This document shows positions 25,719-33,852 of a stretch of DNA of 54,358 bases, in pieces. The translations under genes were made by a program, and so were the position numbers. Every line of letters starts with the position of its first letter. The stretch's first letter is position 1. The notes below the pieces were generated by a model that saw nothing but the letters and a program-made list of their open reading frames with translations, had not been told where the DNA came from and searched no databases. This stretch comes from Bacteriovoracaceae bacterium (GTDB lineage: Bacteria > Bdellovibrionota > Bacteriovoracia > Bacteriovoracales > Bacteriovoracaceae), in assembly GCA_021737405.1 (NCBI GenBank), contig JAIPEG010000015.1, forward strand, positions 1-54,358, written 5' to 3'.

Positions 25719-25744
25719 GGGGCCTATTAATTGGCCCCTTTTTT
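25719..25744 (+). terminator. Rho-independent terminator
   Basis: GGGGCC (25719-25724), an eight-base loop, GGCCCC (25733-25738), then six Ts. Ends the Gly-rich secreted protein gene. It overlaps the last bases of convergent rlmN. Confidence 0.85.
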
Positions 25745-26777
25745 ATTTGAATTGGTTAGCAAGCTGACCACAGGCCGCAAGAATTTCATCACCCTTAGTT
25801 ACACGAACCATTGTTCTCACTTTCTCTTCCACCAACCAATTCTTAAAAGATTCGACTGCCTCCTCAGAGGGACGCTCATAAGGACTACCTGGATAGGGAT
25901 TAAAAGGAATAAGGTTTACTAAACAAGGAAAAGGTTCAATGACCTTTGCTAGCGCCTTGGCGTGTTCCCTAGAATCATTTAAATTGCCTAAAAGTAAATA
26001 TTCAAAATTTATAAGTTTTTTTCTTCCCCAAGAAAATCCTTTTAGGACTTCAAAAATCTTATCAATACTATAGGCCTTGTTCATTGGGATAAGTTCGCTA
26101 CGCTCCTCTTCAAAGGGCGAGTGAAGACTAATGGCCAAGTTCACAGGAAGAAGCTCTTCCCAACGCTCAAGCCCCGGTAAATAACCAACGGTTGACGTTG
26201 TAATCTGTCTCGGACCTAAACAAAGCCCAGGAGTAGAACAAAGATATTCTATCGCAGCTTTTAGTTGATTAAAATTATGAAGGGGCTCCCCTTGTCCCAT
26301 AAAGACAATATTAGGGGTCATCTTATGCTCTTTCATTGTTTTTAAATCACGCCACGCCACAAGATACTGACCGACAATTTCATGAGATTCTAAATTTCTC
26401 TTAAGCCCCTGAGTCCCCGTAAAACAAAAAGTACAGGCCATACCACAACCGGCCTGGGTACTAAGGCAGAGGGTATATTTCTTATGAAAGGAGATAGCGA
26501 CACTCTCGACTTTTAATCCATCACTTAGTTCAAATAAATATTTAACGGTCCCATCACTTGCGACTCTTTTGTCAAAAATCTTTGGTAATGAAAAATCAAA
26601 ATTTTCTTTTAGATTATTTAAGGCCGTCTTTGAAACCTCAGGATGAAAAGAAGGAACCTCGCTCATAGCGCCAGACACAAGCGCTCCTTGAAGACGTTTT
26701 TGGGCACCTAAGGCCATTCCCTGGTCGAGCCACCATTTTTCAAAATCATGAATTGTTGTTGAATAGAAAGAATTCAT
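25743..26777 (-). CDS. rlmN: 23S rRNA A2503 / tRNA A37 C2-methyltransferase RlmN
   Basis: Radical-SAM enzyme making m2A2503 in 23S rRNA and m2A37 in some tRNAs. The [4Fe-4S] motif CxxxCxxC is CGMACTFC (C111, C115, C118). Other blocks are GQGEPLHNFNQL and the C-terminal methyl-carrying Cys in AACGQLANQ. Length (344) is normal. AAGGTGA lies four bases before the ATG. Confidence 0.94.
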   Translation of the reverse strand: MNSFYSTTIHDFEKWWLDQGMALGAQKRLQGALVSGAMSEVPSFHPEVSKTALNNLKENFDFSLPKIFDKRVASDGTVKYLFELSDGLKVESVAISFHKKYTLCLSTQAGCGMACTFCFTGTQGLKRNLESHEIVGQYLVAWRDLKTMKEHKMTPNIVFMGQGEPLHNFNQLKAAIEYLCSTPGLCLGPRQITTSTVGYLPGLERWEELLPVNLAISLHSPFEEERSELIPMNKAYSIDKIFEVLKGFSWGRKKLINFEYLLLGNLNDSREHAKALAKVIEPFPCLVNLIPFNPYPGSPYERPSEEAVESFKNWLVEEKVRTMVRVTKGDEILAACGQLANQFK

Positions 26778-26817
26778 GGGCTCACCTTATCTATTGAGGC
26801 ACGCCTTGTCAGTAAGC

Positions 26818-29800
26818 TTATAAAAAGGCACCAGCGGCATCGACACAACTATCACTGCGTATAAAATCTCCGGGCACTTCTCTGATAGGAATGATACGCC
26901 CTCTTTGCTCTTCAGCTTCTAGGGCCGCGCGAACCCGTGCTTCATGAGTCATGGTATTTTGTTCATCGGCCGCTCCTGGACTCCACAGCCTTCCTTGTGA
27001 GTTCAAAGCATTATCAGCTGATCTCGCCGGCGTCGCCTCGCCCCATGCACTTTGCACGGGGTGCATTTTAAGCTTTGCGCTTAAAGGCTCAAAGAAGAGA
27101 GAGCGCGTGGCCATATCTGTATCACTTAACCCCTCAGCCACGGCCGGGCGATAATCCGCGATATCTAGACCTAGGTCATCACATAGCTTTTGTAGGTCTT
27201 GATAGGCCTTTTCGGTATTCTTTAAATAACCAACATGGTCAACCTTTTGAACGACACCTGTGAGAGAAGATTCCTCGTTCAAGGCCTTAGAAAGGATGGC
27301 CCTCACTAATTTTATCTGGAGAGCACTTTCCATCGGATCTCGAGGAGCATTGAAGAGTCTAAATTCCGCTTTTCTAATTTTTGGATCCACTCTAAAGGTT
27401 CTTCTCCAAGGATCAGTTGGAGAATTGATATCAAAATCTTCAGTGATAAATTCTTCAGGAATAACGTCTTGAAAATAGGCCGAAACATCTAATTGGTTGT
27501 AGCGAGTTTTACGTCCATAGCGAGTATTGAAGTATCTTTTATCGTATAAGAGCTTCTTTAATTCTTCTTCACTACCATTAAAGTTTTTTAAAGATTGAGC
27601 TAAAGTAGCGTCAATTTCTATGGGCTCTGCTGACTTCAAGCGATTCACATACTGAAACATCAAACTAATGATTCCTCTGTGCTCATGAAAAATGGACATG
27701 AAGCGAGCGAGTGCCTTTGGATTATTTTCAAAAGGAGCAAGATCAACATTGATATGCCCTCCACCGGCCTTAATTGTCGGCATGATATTATTCTTTTCAA
27801 AGGCGGCATAGACCGCTTCCATCTCTTCTACCTGGGGGACAAATTTTGGAGTCACCAATTCAACCGATCCTCCGCGAACAGAGTTTTCAACGATTTCCCC
27901 TGCCGAATTATAGGATCTTCCAACTCCATCCCACTCAACAACCCATTTACGATTCTTTGGGTCTCTTATCGAGTAGGCCACTTCAAGACCATGTCCATGT
28001 CCACCAGCATCGATAACCTCTTCGGCTTCACCTGTTCCGCCGAGAGCAGCAAGAAGATCGTCGGCCACTTTCTTAATCACGGCCTTTCTCTCCTCGCTAG
28101 ACAAATCTATTCTAGTCTGAAGCCAGGCCTTCTTATTATCAACAAGCCGACTTGGTGAATACTGGGCATCAAGGGCCAAAGGAAATTTCCCCGAATATTC
28201 AATTCCCAAATCAATATTATTAACATCTATTGGGTTTGCGATAACTGCTCGCCCATTAGGAGTGGTGAAAGAGAGCAGGTCAGAAGTTGTCTCGGCCATA
28301 CGAGCAGGCTTTAAATACTTTCTTAATTCATCTCCAAGTTTTGTCGACTTTGTCCAAGAGCGCATCAAGCTTCTTGCACTCTCTTCAATTCCCTCTGCTG
28401 GTAGCTCTGCCGCTTGAAGAATAAAGTCCTTTGTTAAAGAATTAATAAATTTCTTCTTCGTACCACTTAAAAAGGGCAAACCTTCTGCTTCCCAAGTCCA
28501 AAAAGGTAGAGTGAAACTCTGCTTAATATTGGCGAGATTCAAGTTATCGATCGCCTTTTGTGCTTTTTCTTCAGGCACATTAAAGCGTCTTGCCAGAGAT
28601 TGAGCATTAAAAGATGAACCATCATAAAGACCATAATCGTCAATTTTAACAAGGCCCGAAAAGTCATTCGTCGCTACGCGAGCAGAAAGAACCGTTTGAT
28701 AAAAGCGTGCGGCCCTTATGTCTTTAGTACCAGCACGAAATTCTACTCCATGGGTATCACTGGCCCAACGCTCACCTTCTAGGCGGATTACTCCACGGCC
28801 AGTCATTAGGGCCTTTAAAGAATCATCTGAATTTACAGATTTGTAATTGGCCTTTTCTATACCCGTTTTACCTTGGATTCCATCTATGACAATTAGTGCT
28901 TGAATCGCTCGATAGGTTTCTGATAAACGGGCCTCATCTAATTCGGGGTGTTTTCTAAAAACCATGCGCTGATGCCCAGGGGCTTCGAAGAGCTTACCAG
29001 CATTTTTAAGTTCAGAACGAAACCACATGACCATCTCTTCAAATTCGCCATATGTTTGTTGAGGAAGAAAGTTGATTTCCCAGCCCCCCTGGCCTCCATT
29101 GTGACCATGAGCGTCTCTTATATACTTTTGGGCCTTACCCCAAGTGGCCTGCCAGCTAGAGTAATCATAGCGACTTCCCTTTAAGCGATACATATCACTT
29201 AACCCAGGCAATTTTCCGTGGAACATTTTTGTTCTTACTGAAGGCTTTAAAAAAGAGAGAGGACGGTCATCAGTCATTGAGAGCCATTCAGAAAATTTCT
29301 GTTCAAGCTCTGCTAAAGAAGCGCTCTCAACATCAATTCCACGAAAGGCTTCTAGATTGATTATTTTTGGATTCCCATCAACATCTGTAATATCTCGCGC
29401 GTAATCAATGATATGACCTTGTTCAGTCTTAAAGGTACGGTAGCCATTTGCGTCTTTTAGATAGTTACTAAAGAAGTCCTTTAAAAAGAGAAATCTATTT
29501 TCTTCAGGCATACCAGAGACCATCGTTTCCAATGTAGAGGAAGGTGGCGTCATAATTCTGGTCAATAAACTAGAAGAGGCCTCCTTTTCAGCCCCATAGG
29601 TAACGCCAGCGTCCATGCCCTCTATTGCTAAATCATCGCCAACCATGAGTGCTCTGGCATTAAAAGAAGTTGCCGACTCTTGAAGTTCTGCATAAACAGC
29701 ATACGCACTTTTAACACTTGATTCTTCTGCAACAACATAATCAAAGGGAATCGTTGTGCTAAGAGAGCTAAAAAATATGGTAAGAGCAATTAAATAGGTA

Positions 29801-29826
29801 ACAGACTTTGATTGGGTGAATTTCAT
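26818..29826 (-). CDS. Exported protein with two tandem amidoligase-like domains
   Basis: A 1002-residue protein with an N-terminal signal sequence (about 1-33). The C-terminal half matches the Amidoligase_2 (COOH-NH2 ligase, glutamine-synthetase-like fold) pattern: GIEYSG (541-546), KWVVEWDG (627-634), GGSVELVTPKF (652-662, E656), GGGH (688-691) and EFRLFNAP (821-828). The N-terminal half repeats the same order: FHGKLPG (202-208), GGWEINFLPQ (247-256, E250), GH (284-285), GVEFRAGT (360-367). I see this duplication directly; the family name is inferred from consensus recalled, not searched. The expected ExE metal pair is incomplete in both copies, so one or both may be inactive. An ATP-dependent ligase outside the cytoplasm would be odd. 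AAGG precedes the ATG. It follows an exported protein gene by nine bases. Confidence 0.6.
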   Translation of the reverse strand: MKFTQSKSVTYLIALTIFFSSLSTTIPFDYVVAEESSVKSAYAVYAELQESATSFNARALMVGDDLAIEGMDAGVTYGAEKEASSSLLTRIMTPPSSTLETMVSGMPEENRFLFLKDFFSNYLKDANGYRTFKTEQGHIIDYARDITDVDGNPKIINLEAFRGIDVESASLAELEQKFSEWLSMTDDRPLSFLKPSVRTKMFHGKLPGLSDMYRLKGSRYDYSSWQATWGKAQKYIRDAHGHNGGQGGWEINFLPQQTYGEFEEMVMWFRSELKNAGKLFEAPGHQRMVFRKHPELDEARLSETYRAIQALIVIDGIQGKTGIEKANYKSVNSDDSLKALMTGRGVIRLEGERWASDTHGVEFRAGTKDIRAARFYQTVLSARVATNDFSGLVKIDDYGLYDGSSFNAQSLARRFNVPEEKAQKAIDNLNLANIKQSFTLPFWTWEAEGLPFLSGTKKKFINSLTKDFILQAAELPAEGIEESARSLMRSWTKSTKLGDELRKYLKPARMAETTSDLLSFTTPNGRAVIANPIDVNNIDLGIEYSGKFPLALDAQYSPSRLVDNKKAWLQTRIDLSSEERKAVIKKVADDLLAALGGTGEAEEVIDAGGHGHGLEVAYSIRDPKNRKWVVEWDGVGRSYNSAGEIVENSVRGGSVELVTPKFVPQVEEMEAVYAAFEKNNIMPTIKAGGGHINVDLAPFENNPKALARFMSIFHEHRGIISLMFQYVNRLKSAEPIEIDATLAQSLKNFNGSEEELKKLLYDKRYFNTRYGRKTRYNQLDVSAYFQDVIPEEFITEDFDINSPTDPWRRTFRVDPKIRKAEFRLFNAPRDPMESALQIKLVRAILSKALNEESSLTGVVQKVDHVGYLKNTEKAYQDLQKLCDDLGLDIADYRPAVAEGLSDTDMATRSLFFEPLSAKLKMHPVQSAWGEATPARSADNALNSQGRLWSPGAADEQNTMTHEARVRAALEAEEQRGRIIPIREVPGDFIRSDSCVDAAGAFL

Positions 29827-29835
29827 TTAAAGACC

Positions 29836-30837
29836 TTAATTAAAAAAACAGTTTTTTCTTTTTATTGTTTCAAAGCGGCTAGAAAGGTTTGGGTCTGCGC
29901 TCACCTTTTTTTCAAAGTATCTAAGGAAAGCGGCCTTCTTACTTATTTCTCCGTTAGTTTTGGCATCCCTTGCGACATCTTTAAGAAGACGGCTCCAACC
30001 AACAAGCTCTAGATCATTAAGATTTGATCCAAACAGACGCCAAAGGTTATGACTATTTTCTGAGTCAAAGATATCAACTGATCCATTTGGTTTTTCACTA
30101 ATAAGTTTTATCGCATTAAATAATTCATTCTGTGCAGCTGATCCGTGGTCAGGGATACTAAGAAAGAGAGCAAAACTTTTCTCGTCTGCGGAACTCAGAG
30201 AATTTATGTAGGTTGAGGCTTTTGGGCTTAGCTCTAAGCGACCAAGACGAGACCTGATAAATTCACCAAGTTTTCTAGTATCCGTAGGAACTACATTTTT
30301 AAGGATAAAAGATGTCTGCTTATCCGTGACTTGTTCATAAGAAAATAAGAAGCCTCTTTGAGCTAAAGTGTCCCCTACGCAAGCACTACAGGCCAAGGCC
30401 AATGAATTATCTATTCCATACCTTCCGGCCAGAAAAACTAATGCATTAACAGCATTAACAAAATCTGCATCCGTTAGGTCTTTTTCTGACTTTAAAAGAA
30501 TTTCGATAAGGGAATCTTTTACTCGTCGATCCGACCCAATTCCAATTATCGAGAGACCTTGAAGGATAGTTTCGCGATTTGGACGATCGGTACCTGTGAT
30601 ATTTTTGAGCGCCAGCTTAACAATGGACTCAACTTGAGAAGCACTATTTCCACTAAGGCCTGTTCTTTTGATGGCGGCCTTTAGTCCGGCGTTATTTAGG
30701 AAGAGATCCATAGCGCGAAGCGCACTGCCCGCAAGACTTTTCTCTTTTCCTATTACGAATTTTTTCGTGGCATCTTTATCTGCATAGCAGGGGTATATGA
30801 GCAAAAAACAGAGAGAAAAAGCGATGATGGGTTTCAT
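29836..30837 (-). CDS. Exported helical protein of unknown function, operon partner of the amidoligase-like gene
   Basis: A 333-residue protein with a signal peptide (MKPIIAFSLCFLLIYPCYA). The mature part is largely helical, with regularly spaced hydrophobic segments and a CxxC pair (ACSACVGD). No family recognised; a helical-repeat adaptor is possible. It lies nine bases upstream of the amidoligase-like gene on the same strand, so the two are almost certainly co-transcribed, and both products are exported. GATAAT sits six bases before the ATG; GAGG is eleven bases away, further than usual. Confidence 0.7.
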   Translation of the reverse strand: MKPIIAFSLCFLLIYPCYADKDATKKFVIGKEKSLAGSALRAMDLFLNNAGLKAAIKRTGLSGNSASQVESIVKLALKNITGTDRPNRETILQGLSIIGIGSDRRVKDSLIEILLKSEKDLTDADFVNAVNALVFLAGRYGIDNSLALACSACVGDTLAQRGFLFSYEQVTDKQTSFILKNVVPTDTRKLGEFIRSRLGRLELSPKASTYINSLSSADEKSFALFLSIPDHGSAAQNELFNAIKLISEKPNGSVDIFDSENSHNLWRLFGSNLNDLELVGWSRLLKDVARDAKTNGEISKKAAFLRYFEKKVSADPNLSSRFETIKRKNCFFN

Positions 30838-30843
30838 TAATGT

Positions 30844-30849
30844 ATTATC
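30844..30849 (-). promoter_or_regulatory. -10 element in front of the exported helical protein
   Basis: On the minus strand, GATAAT (five of six consensus) ends six bases before the ATG at 30837. No clear -35. Confidence 0.35.
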
Positions 30850-30907
30850 CTCTTTTGAAACGGAGGCGTTTAAATAGCCTAATTAGTTGATTTTGAAAGG
30901 AGGGTCT

Positions 30908-30946
30908 GTGAAATTTACAAAGTGTGTAAGAAGTTTAGGTTTATAA
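30908..30946 (+). CDS. Possible 12-codon leader ORF with strong ribosome-binding site
   Basis: GTG at 30908 opens a 12-residue frame (MKFTKCVRSLGL) closed by TAA. AAAGGAGG lies four bases upstream, the strongest Shine-Dalgarno sequence in this intergenic region. It lies about 90 bases before the cysteine-peptidase-like gene. It may be a leader peptide, or chance. Very uncertain. Confidence 0.15.
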   Translation: MKFTKCVRSLGL

Positions 30947-30976
30947 ATTTAGTAAGTTAGAGCATCGTGGCGTGAC

Positions 30977-30991
30977 GTCGGGTTTCCCGAC
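30977..30991 (+). other. Short GC-rich hairpin upstream of the cysteine-peptidase-like gene
   Basis: GTCGGG-TTT-CCCGAC, a perfect six-bp stem with a three-base loop, followed by TGTTTC. It could attenuate transcription or stabilise the leader. It lies 43 bases before the start at 31035. Confidence 0.35.
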
Positions 30992-31034
30992 TGTTTCAAT
31001 TAAGTATCTAGAATTTATAGAGGAAGGAACCTTA

Positions 31035-32171
31035 ATGAAATTATTGTCATCAATCTTACTTTTATCATTTTCTCTTTTTCCAGCAAATGCCTCCGAAGAA
31101 ATTTATGGCGTTAAATATTCAAATTCAGACAGCCTCGAAGAAAAAAACCTTAGTCCAGTAACGACTAAGGCCCTCCTTCCAGATGCTCAAGACTTTCAAG
31201 GTGGATTCAATGAATTCTTGCCCTTTATTGTGCCTTCCCCTGATCAGGAAAATGCCGGCTCATGTCTTTTCATGAGTCATACAGCAATTACCGAGGTTCT
31301 CATTAATCGCAATAGATCAACTCTAAGTGCTGAAAACTTAGACCTATCAGAGCGCTACCTTATGAACCTCTCAAAAGCATCGATTGGAGAGGACTTAATA
31401 AAGAATTGGAAAACAGACACTATATTTCGCTTTAATAAAACCGGTGTGACTTACCAAAATCAAGACTTTCCTTATATGAAGGGCTGGTACAAAATGGGTG
31501 CTCAGGGCCTTAGAGTCTTTGCAACAGAGCAAGGGCCGGGAGCCTATTATGGTGTAAAGGCCAACTGGGTAATTGCCCTTGATCAGCTTAATCCGAATGA
31601 CGCCATCAAGACACCTCACTTTTCTCGTGATGTCCTCTTTGAAGACCCAAAAGGCAATCGCTGGAATGTGGCCACTGCACCAAGTGATATCGTTGAAAAA
31701 GTAAAAGCGGCACTTAATACGTTGAAAGGTCCAGTCCTTGTGATCTATAATCATACGGGCTTTTGGCACGCCGTCATGATCGCCGGTTATAACGATTCTG
31801 TTGATACCCAAGGCTGTCCTTTTGTTTCAAATTTTCCAAAAAGTATGAGCGAAAGGGCCCGCCAAATAAAACTTGAGGCCTTTGCTTCAACAAACCAAGA
31901 AGAGAGAGCAAAACTTTTAGGCAAGGCACGCCAATTTCAAAAAAGGGCCGATCAAGTAGAAAGGTCTTACAATAATGCTGGAGGCTGTGCCGGCAAAGGT
32001 GCTTTCTATGTACGAGATAGCATCTACCCAACAGATACCATGCCCACTTATGACTATGATCCTCAAAGAAGCGGAGAAGAAAAGCCTCTTAATCCACCAG
32101 TGATTCTACGAGAATACGAGTGGCTACGACATCTTGCCAATCATGTCGTGCAAATCTATGTCACTCCTTAA
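31035..32171 (+). CDS. Exported papain-like (C1-related) putative cysteine peptidase
   Basis: A 378-residue protein with a signal peptide (MKLLSSILLLSFSLFPANA). A papain-like order is visible: Q71 and C77 in DQENAGSCLFM, H245 in GFWHAVMIAGYND, and RDS (D328) where papains have N-S-W. The usual Asn is thus replaced by Asp, so activity is plausible but unproven. A Lys/Arg-rich helical insertion (about 270-312) precedes the last block. The start at 31035 is chosen because GAGGAAGGA lies about five to seven bases upstream and the signal peptide begins there; an upstream in-frame start has neither. Divergent from the amidoligase-like operon. The RlmK-like gene overlaps its 3' end. Confidence 0.7.
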   Translation: MKLLSSILLLSFSLFPANASEEIYGVKYSNSDSLEEKNLSPVTTKALLPDAQDFQGGFNEFLPFIVPSPDQENAGSCLFMSHTAITEVLINRNRSTLSAENLDLSERYLMNLSKASIGEDLIKNWKTDTIFRFNKTGVTYQNQDFPYMKGWYKMGAQGLRVFATEQGPGAYYGVKANWVIALDQLNPNDAIKTPHFSRDVLFEDPKGNRWNVATAPSDIVEKVKAALNTLKGPVLVIYNHTGFWHAVMIAGYNDSVDTQGCPFVSNFPKSMSERARQIKLEAFASTNQEERAKLLGKARQFQKRADQVERSYNNAGGCAGKGAFYVRDSIYPTDTMPTYDYDPQRSGEEKPLNPPVILREYEWLRHLANHVVQIYVTP

Positions 32172-33078
32172 TCGATTAAAGAAAAATTTAAAGAAGCACG
32201 GTAAGTGGTCCCGGAAATCAAATTTAGATTGCTGGCGCCTTTATGACAGGGATATTCCCGAGTACCCCTATATCATCGATCTCTATGGTGAATATGCTGT
32301 AGTATGGTTACGCCTAGAAAAAATCGATTATGAAGAGAAGCGCCAGGGTTATATTGAAGAATTGTATAGTGCTTTAGATACTCTTGGGTTCCCAGAAAAT
32401 AAGCGATTTATCAAACAGCGCAAGATTCAAAAGGTAGATGAAAAATACCTAAAAGAAGCTGAAGAGAATTACACCCTGGTCGTTAAAGAAGGCGAGCTTT
32501 CATTTGAAGTTAATTTAAGTGACTACTTAGACACAGGACTTTTCTTAGACCATAGACCTTGGCGCCAAAGTTTTTTAGAAAGAAACTTTCATGAGAAAAG
32601 GGCCTTAAATCTTTTTTGCTATACAGGTTCTCTATCAGTGGCCCTTGCTAAGGCCAACGCTCAGGTAACAAGTGTCGATTTATCTCCAAAATATCTACAA
32701 TGGGCAAAGAGAAATTTTGCTCTCAATCATCTTGATGAGAGAAGGCACCATTGGCACGAGGGCGACTGTCTTGCCTATTTGAGGGATTTACCTACAAATT
32801 CATTTGATTTAATTGTCATTGATCCTCCTTCATTTTCGACCTCAAAAAAGTTCAGGGGCTCATTTGATGTCCAGAGAGATCATCCCTTCCTATTAAAAGA
32901 GGCCTTAAGGATTATAAAAGATAACGGTGAAATTTATTTCTCTACGAATTTAAGAAGTTTTAAGATTGACCCTAGTTTCTCTCAATTTATTGAGACAAGT
33001 CATAAAACAATTCCTTCTGACTTTCATGATAAGAAAATCCACCACTCCTATTTTTTTCATTCAAAGGCATCTGAATGA
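32158..33078 (+). CDS. RlmK-like SAM-dependent rRNA methyltransferase
   Basis: About 306 residues. It corresponds to the C-terminal (m7G2069) domain of the fused RlmKL enzyme, here free-standing. Blocks: LDTGLFLDHRPWRQSF, SAM motif LNLFCYTGSLSVALAKA, SVDLSPKYLQWAKRNF, and the catalytic-type DPPSFSTSKK. The start is uncertain: ATG at 32158 or 32143, or TTG at 32134, all overlapping the previous gene and lacking a clear Shine-Dalgarno. It overlaps the TauE-like gene by four bases (ATGA). Methyltransferase assignment is firm; RlmK rather than RlmI or a related enzyme is likely. Confidence 0.82.
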   Translation: MSLLNRLKKNLKKHGKWSRKSNLDCWRLYDRDIPEYPYIIDLYGEYAVVWLRLEKIDYEEKRQGYIEELYSALDTLGFPENKRFIKQRKIQKVDEKYLKEAEENYTLVVKEGELSFEVNLSDYLDTGLFLDHRPWRQSFLERNFHEKRALNLFCYTGSLSVALAKANAQVTSVDLSPKYLQWAKRNFALNHLDERRHHWHEGDCLAYLRDLPTNSFDLIVIDPPSFSTSKKFRGSFDVQRDHPFLLKEALRIIKDNGEIYFSTNLRSFKIDPSFSQFIETSHKTIPSDFHDKKIHHSYFFHSKASE

Positions 33079-33809
33079 TTAGCGTTCCTCTGACACTTTT
33101 GTTGGGTTTTGCCGTTATTTTGACGGCCATTATCTCAGGAGTGGTTGGCATGGCGGGAGGGGTAACTTTACTTTCTTTTATGACATTTTTTATGTCAATG
33201 GAAGTGATTGTTCCAATCCATGGGATTGTTCAACTCTCATCAAACTTTAGTCGCTGCTTTTTTTTAAAGGACAAAATTCATAAAAGAATAAGCCTTTTCT
33301 TTTTCTTAGGGGCTCCCATTGGAACAATGATTACTTTTTTTCTTATTAAAGAAATTAAGCATAAAGAGTTTCTCCTGATTCCAATGGCCATACTTATTTT
33401 CTACACCGTACTTAAACCAAAGAAGTTACCTCATATATTCATACCCCATTGGGGATTTTTACTTTTAGGAATTCTTACGGGCGTACTTGCGCCTCTGATT
33501 GGCGCCACGGGTCCTTTGCTTGCGCCTTTCTTCTTAAGGAATGATTTAGATAAGGAGCAAATTGTTGCTACCAAGGCCATCACTCAAATGTTTACTCATT
33601 TGTTAAAAATACCTCTCTTTCTCGCCCTAGATTTTCCTTATCAAGATTATCTCTTCCCTTTGGTCTTTATGGTCATATCTGCCATCATTGGCACACGCAT
33701 TGGAGTGAGCCTATTAGGGAAAGTGTCTGAGAAAATTTTCATATTAATATACAAGATTGCTCTCTTATTAGCCGGAATAAGAATCCTCACCAAAATTTTC
33801 CTTGTTTGA
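33075..33809 (+). CDS. TauE/SafE (TSUP) family membrane permease
   Basis: A 244-residue protein with about eight hydrophobic segments and the TSUP-type opening ISGVVGMAGGVTLLSFM plus a second-half repeat, LTGVLAPLIGATGPLLAPFF. Family members export sulfite, sulfoacetate or related anions. Substrate not assignable. Coupled to the RlmK-like gene by an ATGA overlap. Confidence 0.85.
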   Translation: MISVPLTLLLGFAVILTAIISGVVGMAGGVTLLSFMTFFMSMEVIVPIHGIVQLSSNFSRCFFLKDKIHKRISLFFFLGAPIGTMITFFLIKEIKHKEFLLIPMAILIFYTVLKPKKLPHIFIPHWGFLLLGILTGVLAPLIGATGPLLAPFFLRNDLDKEQIVATKAITQMFTHLLKIPLFLALDFPYQDYLFPLVFMVISAIIGTRIGVSLLGKVSEKIFILIYKIALLLAGIRILTKIFLV

Positions 33810-33852
33810 CTCCAAATTATTGATAACATTGAAGATATACAGGAGATAAAAT

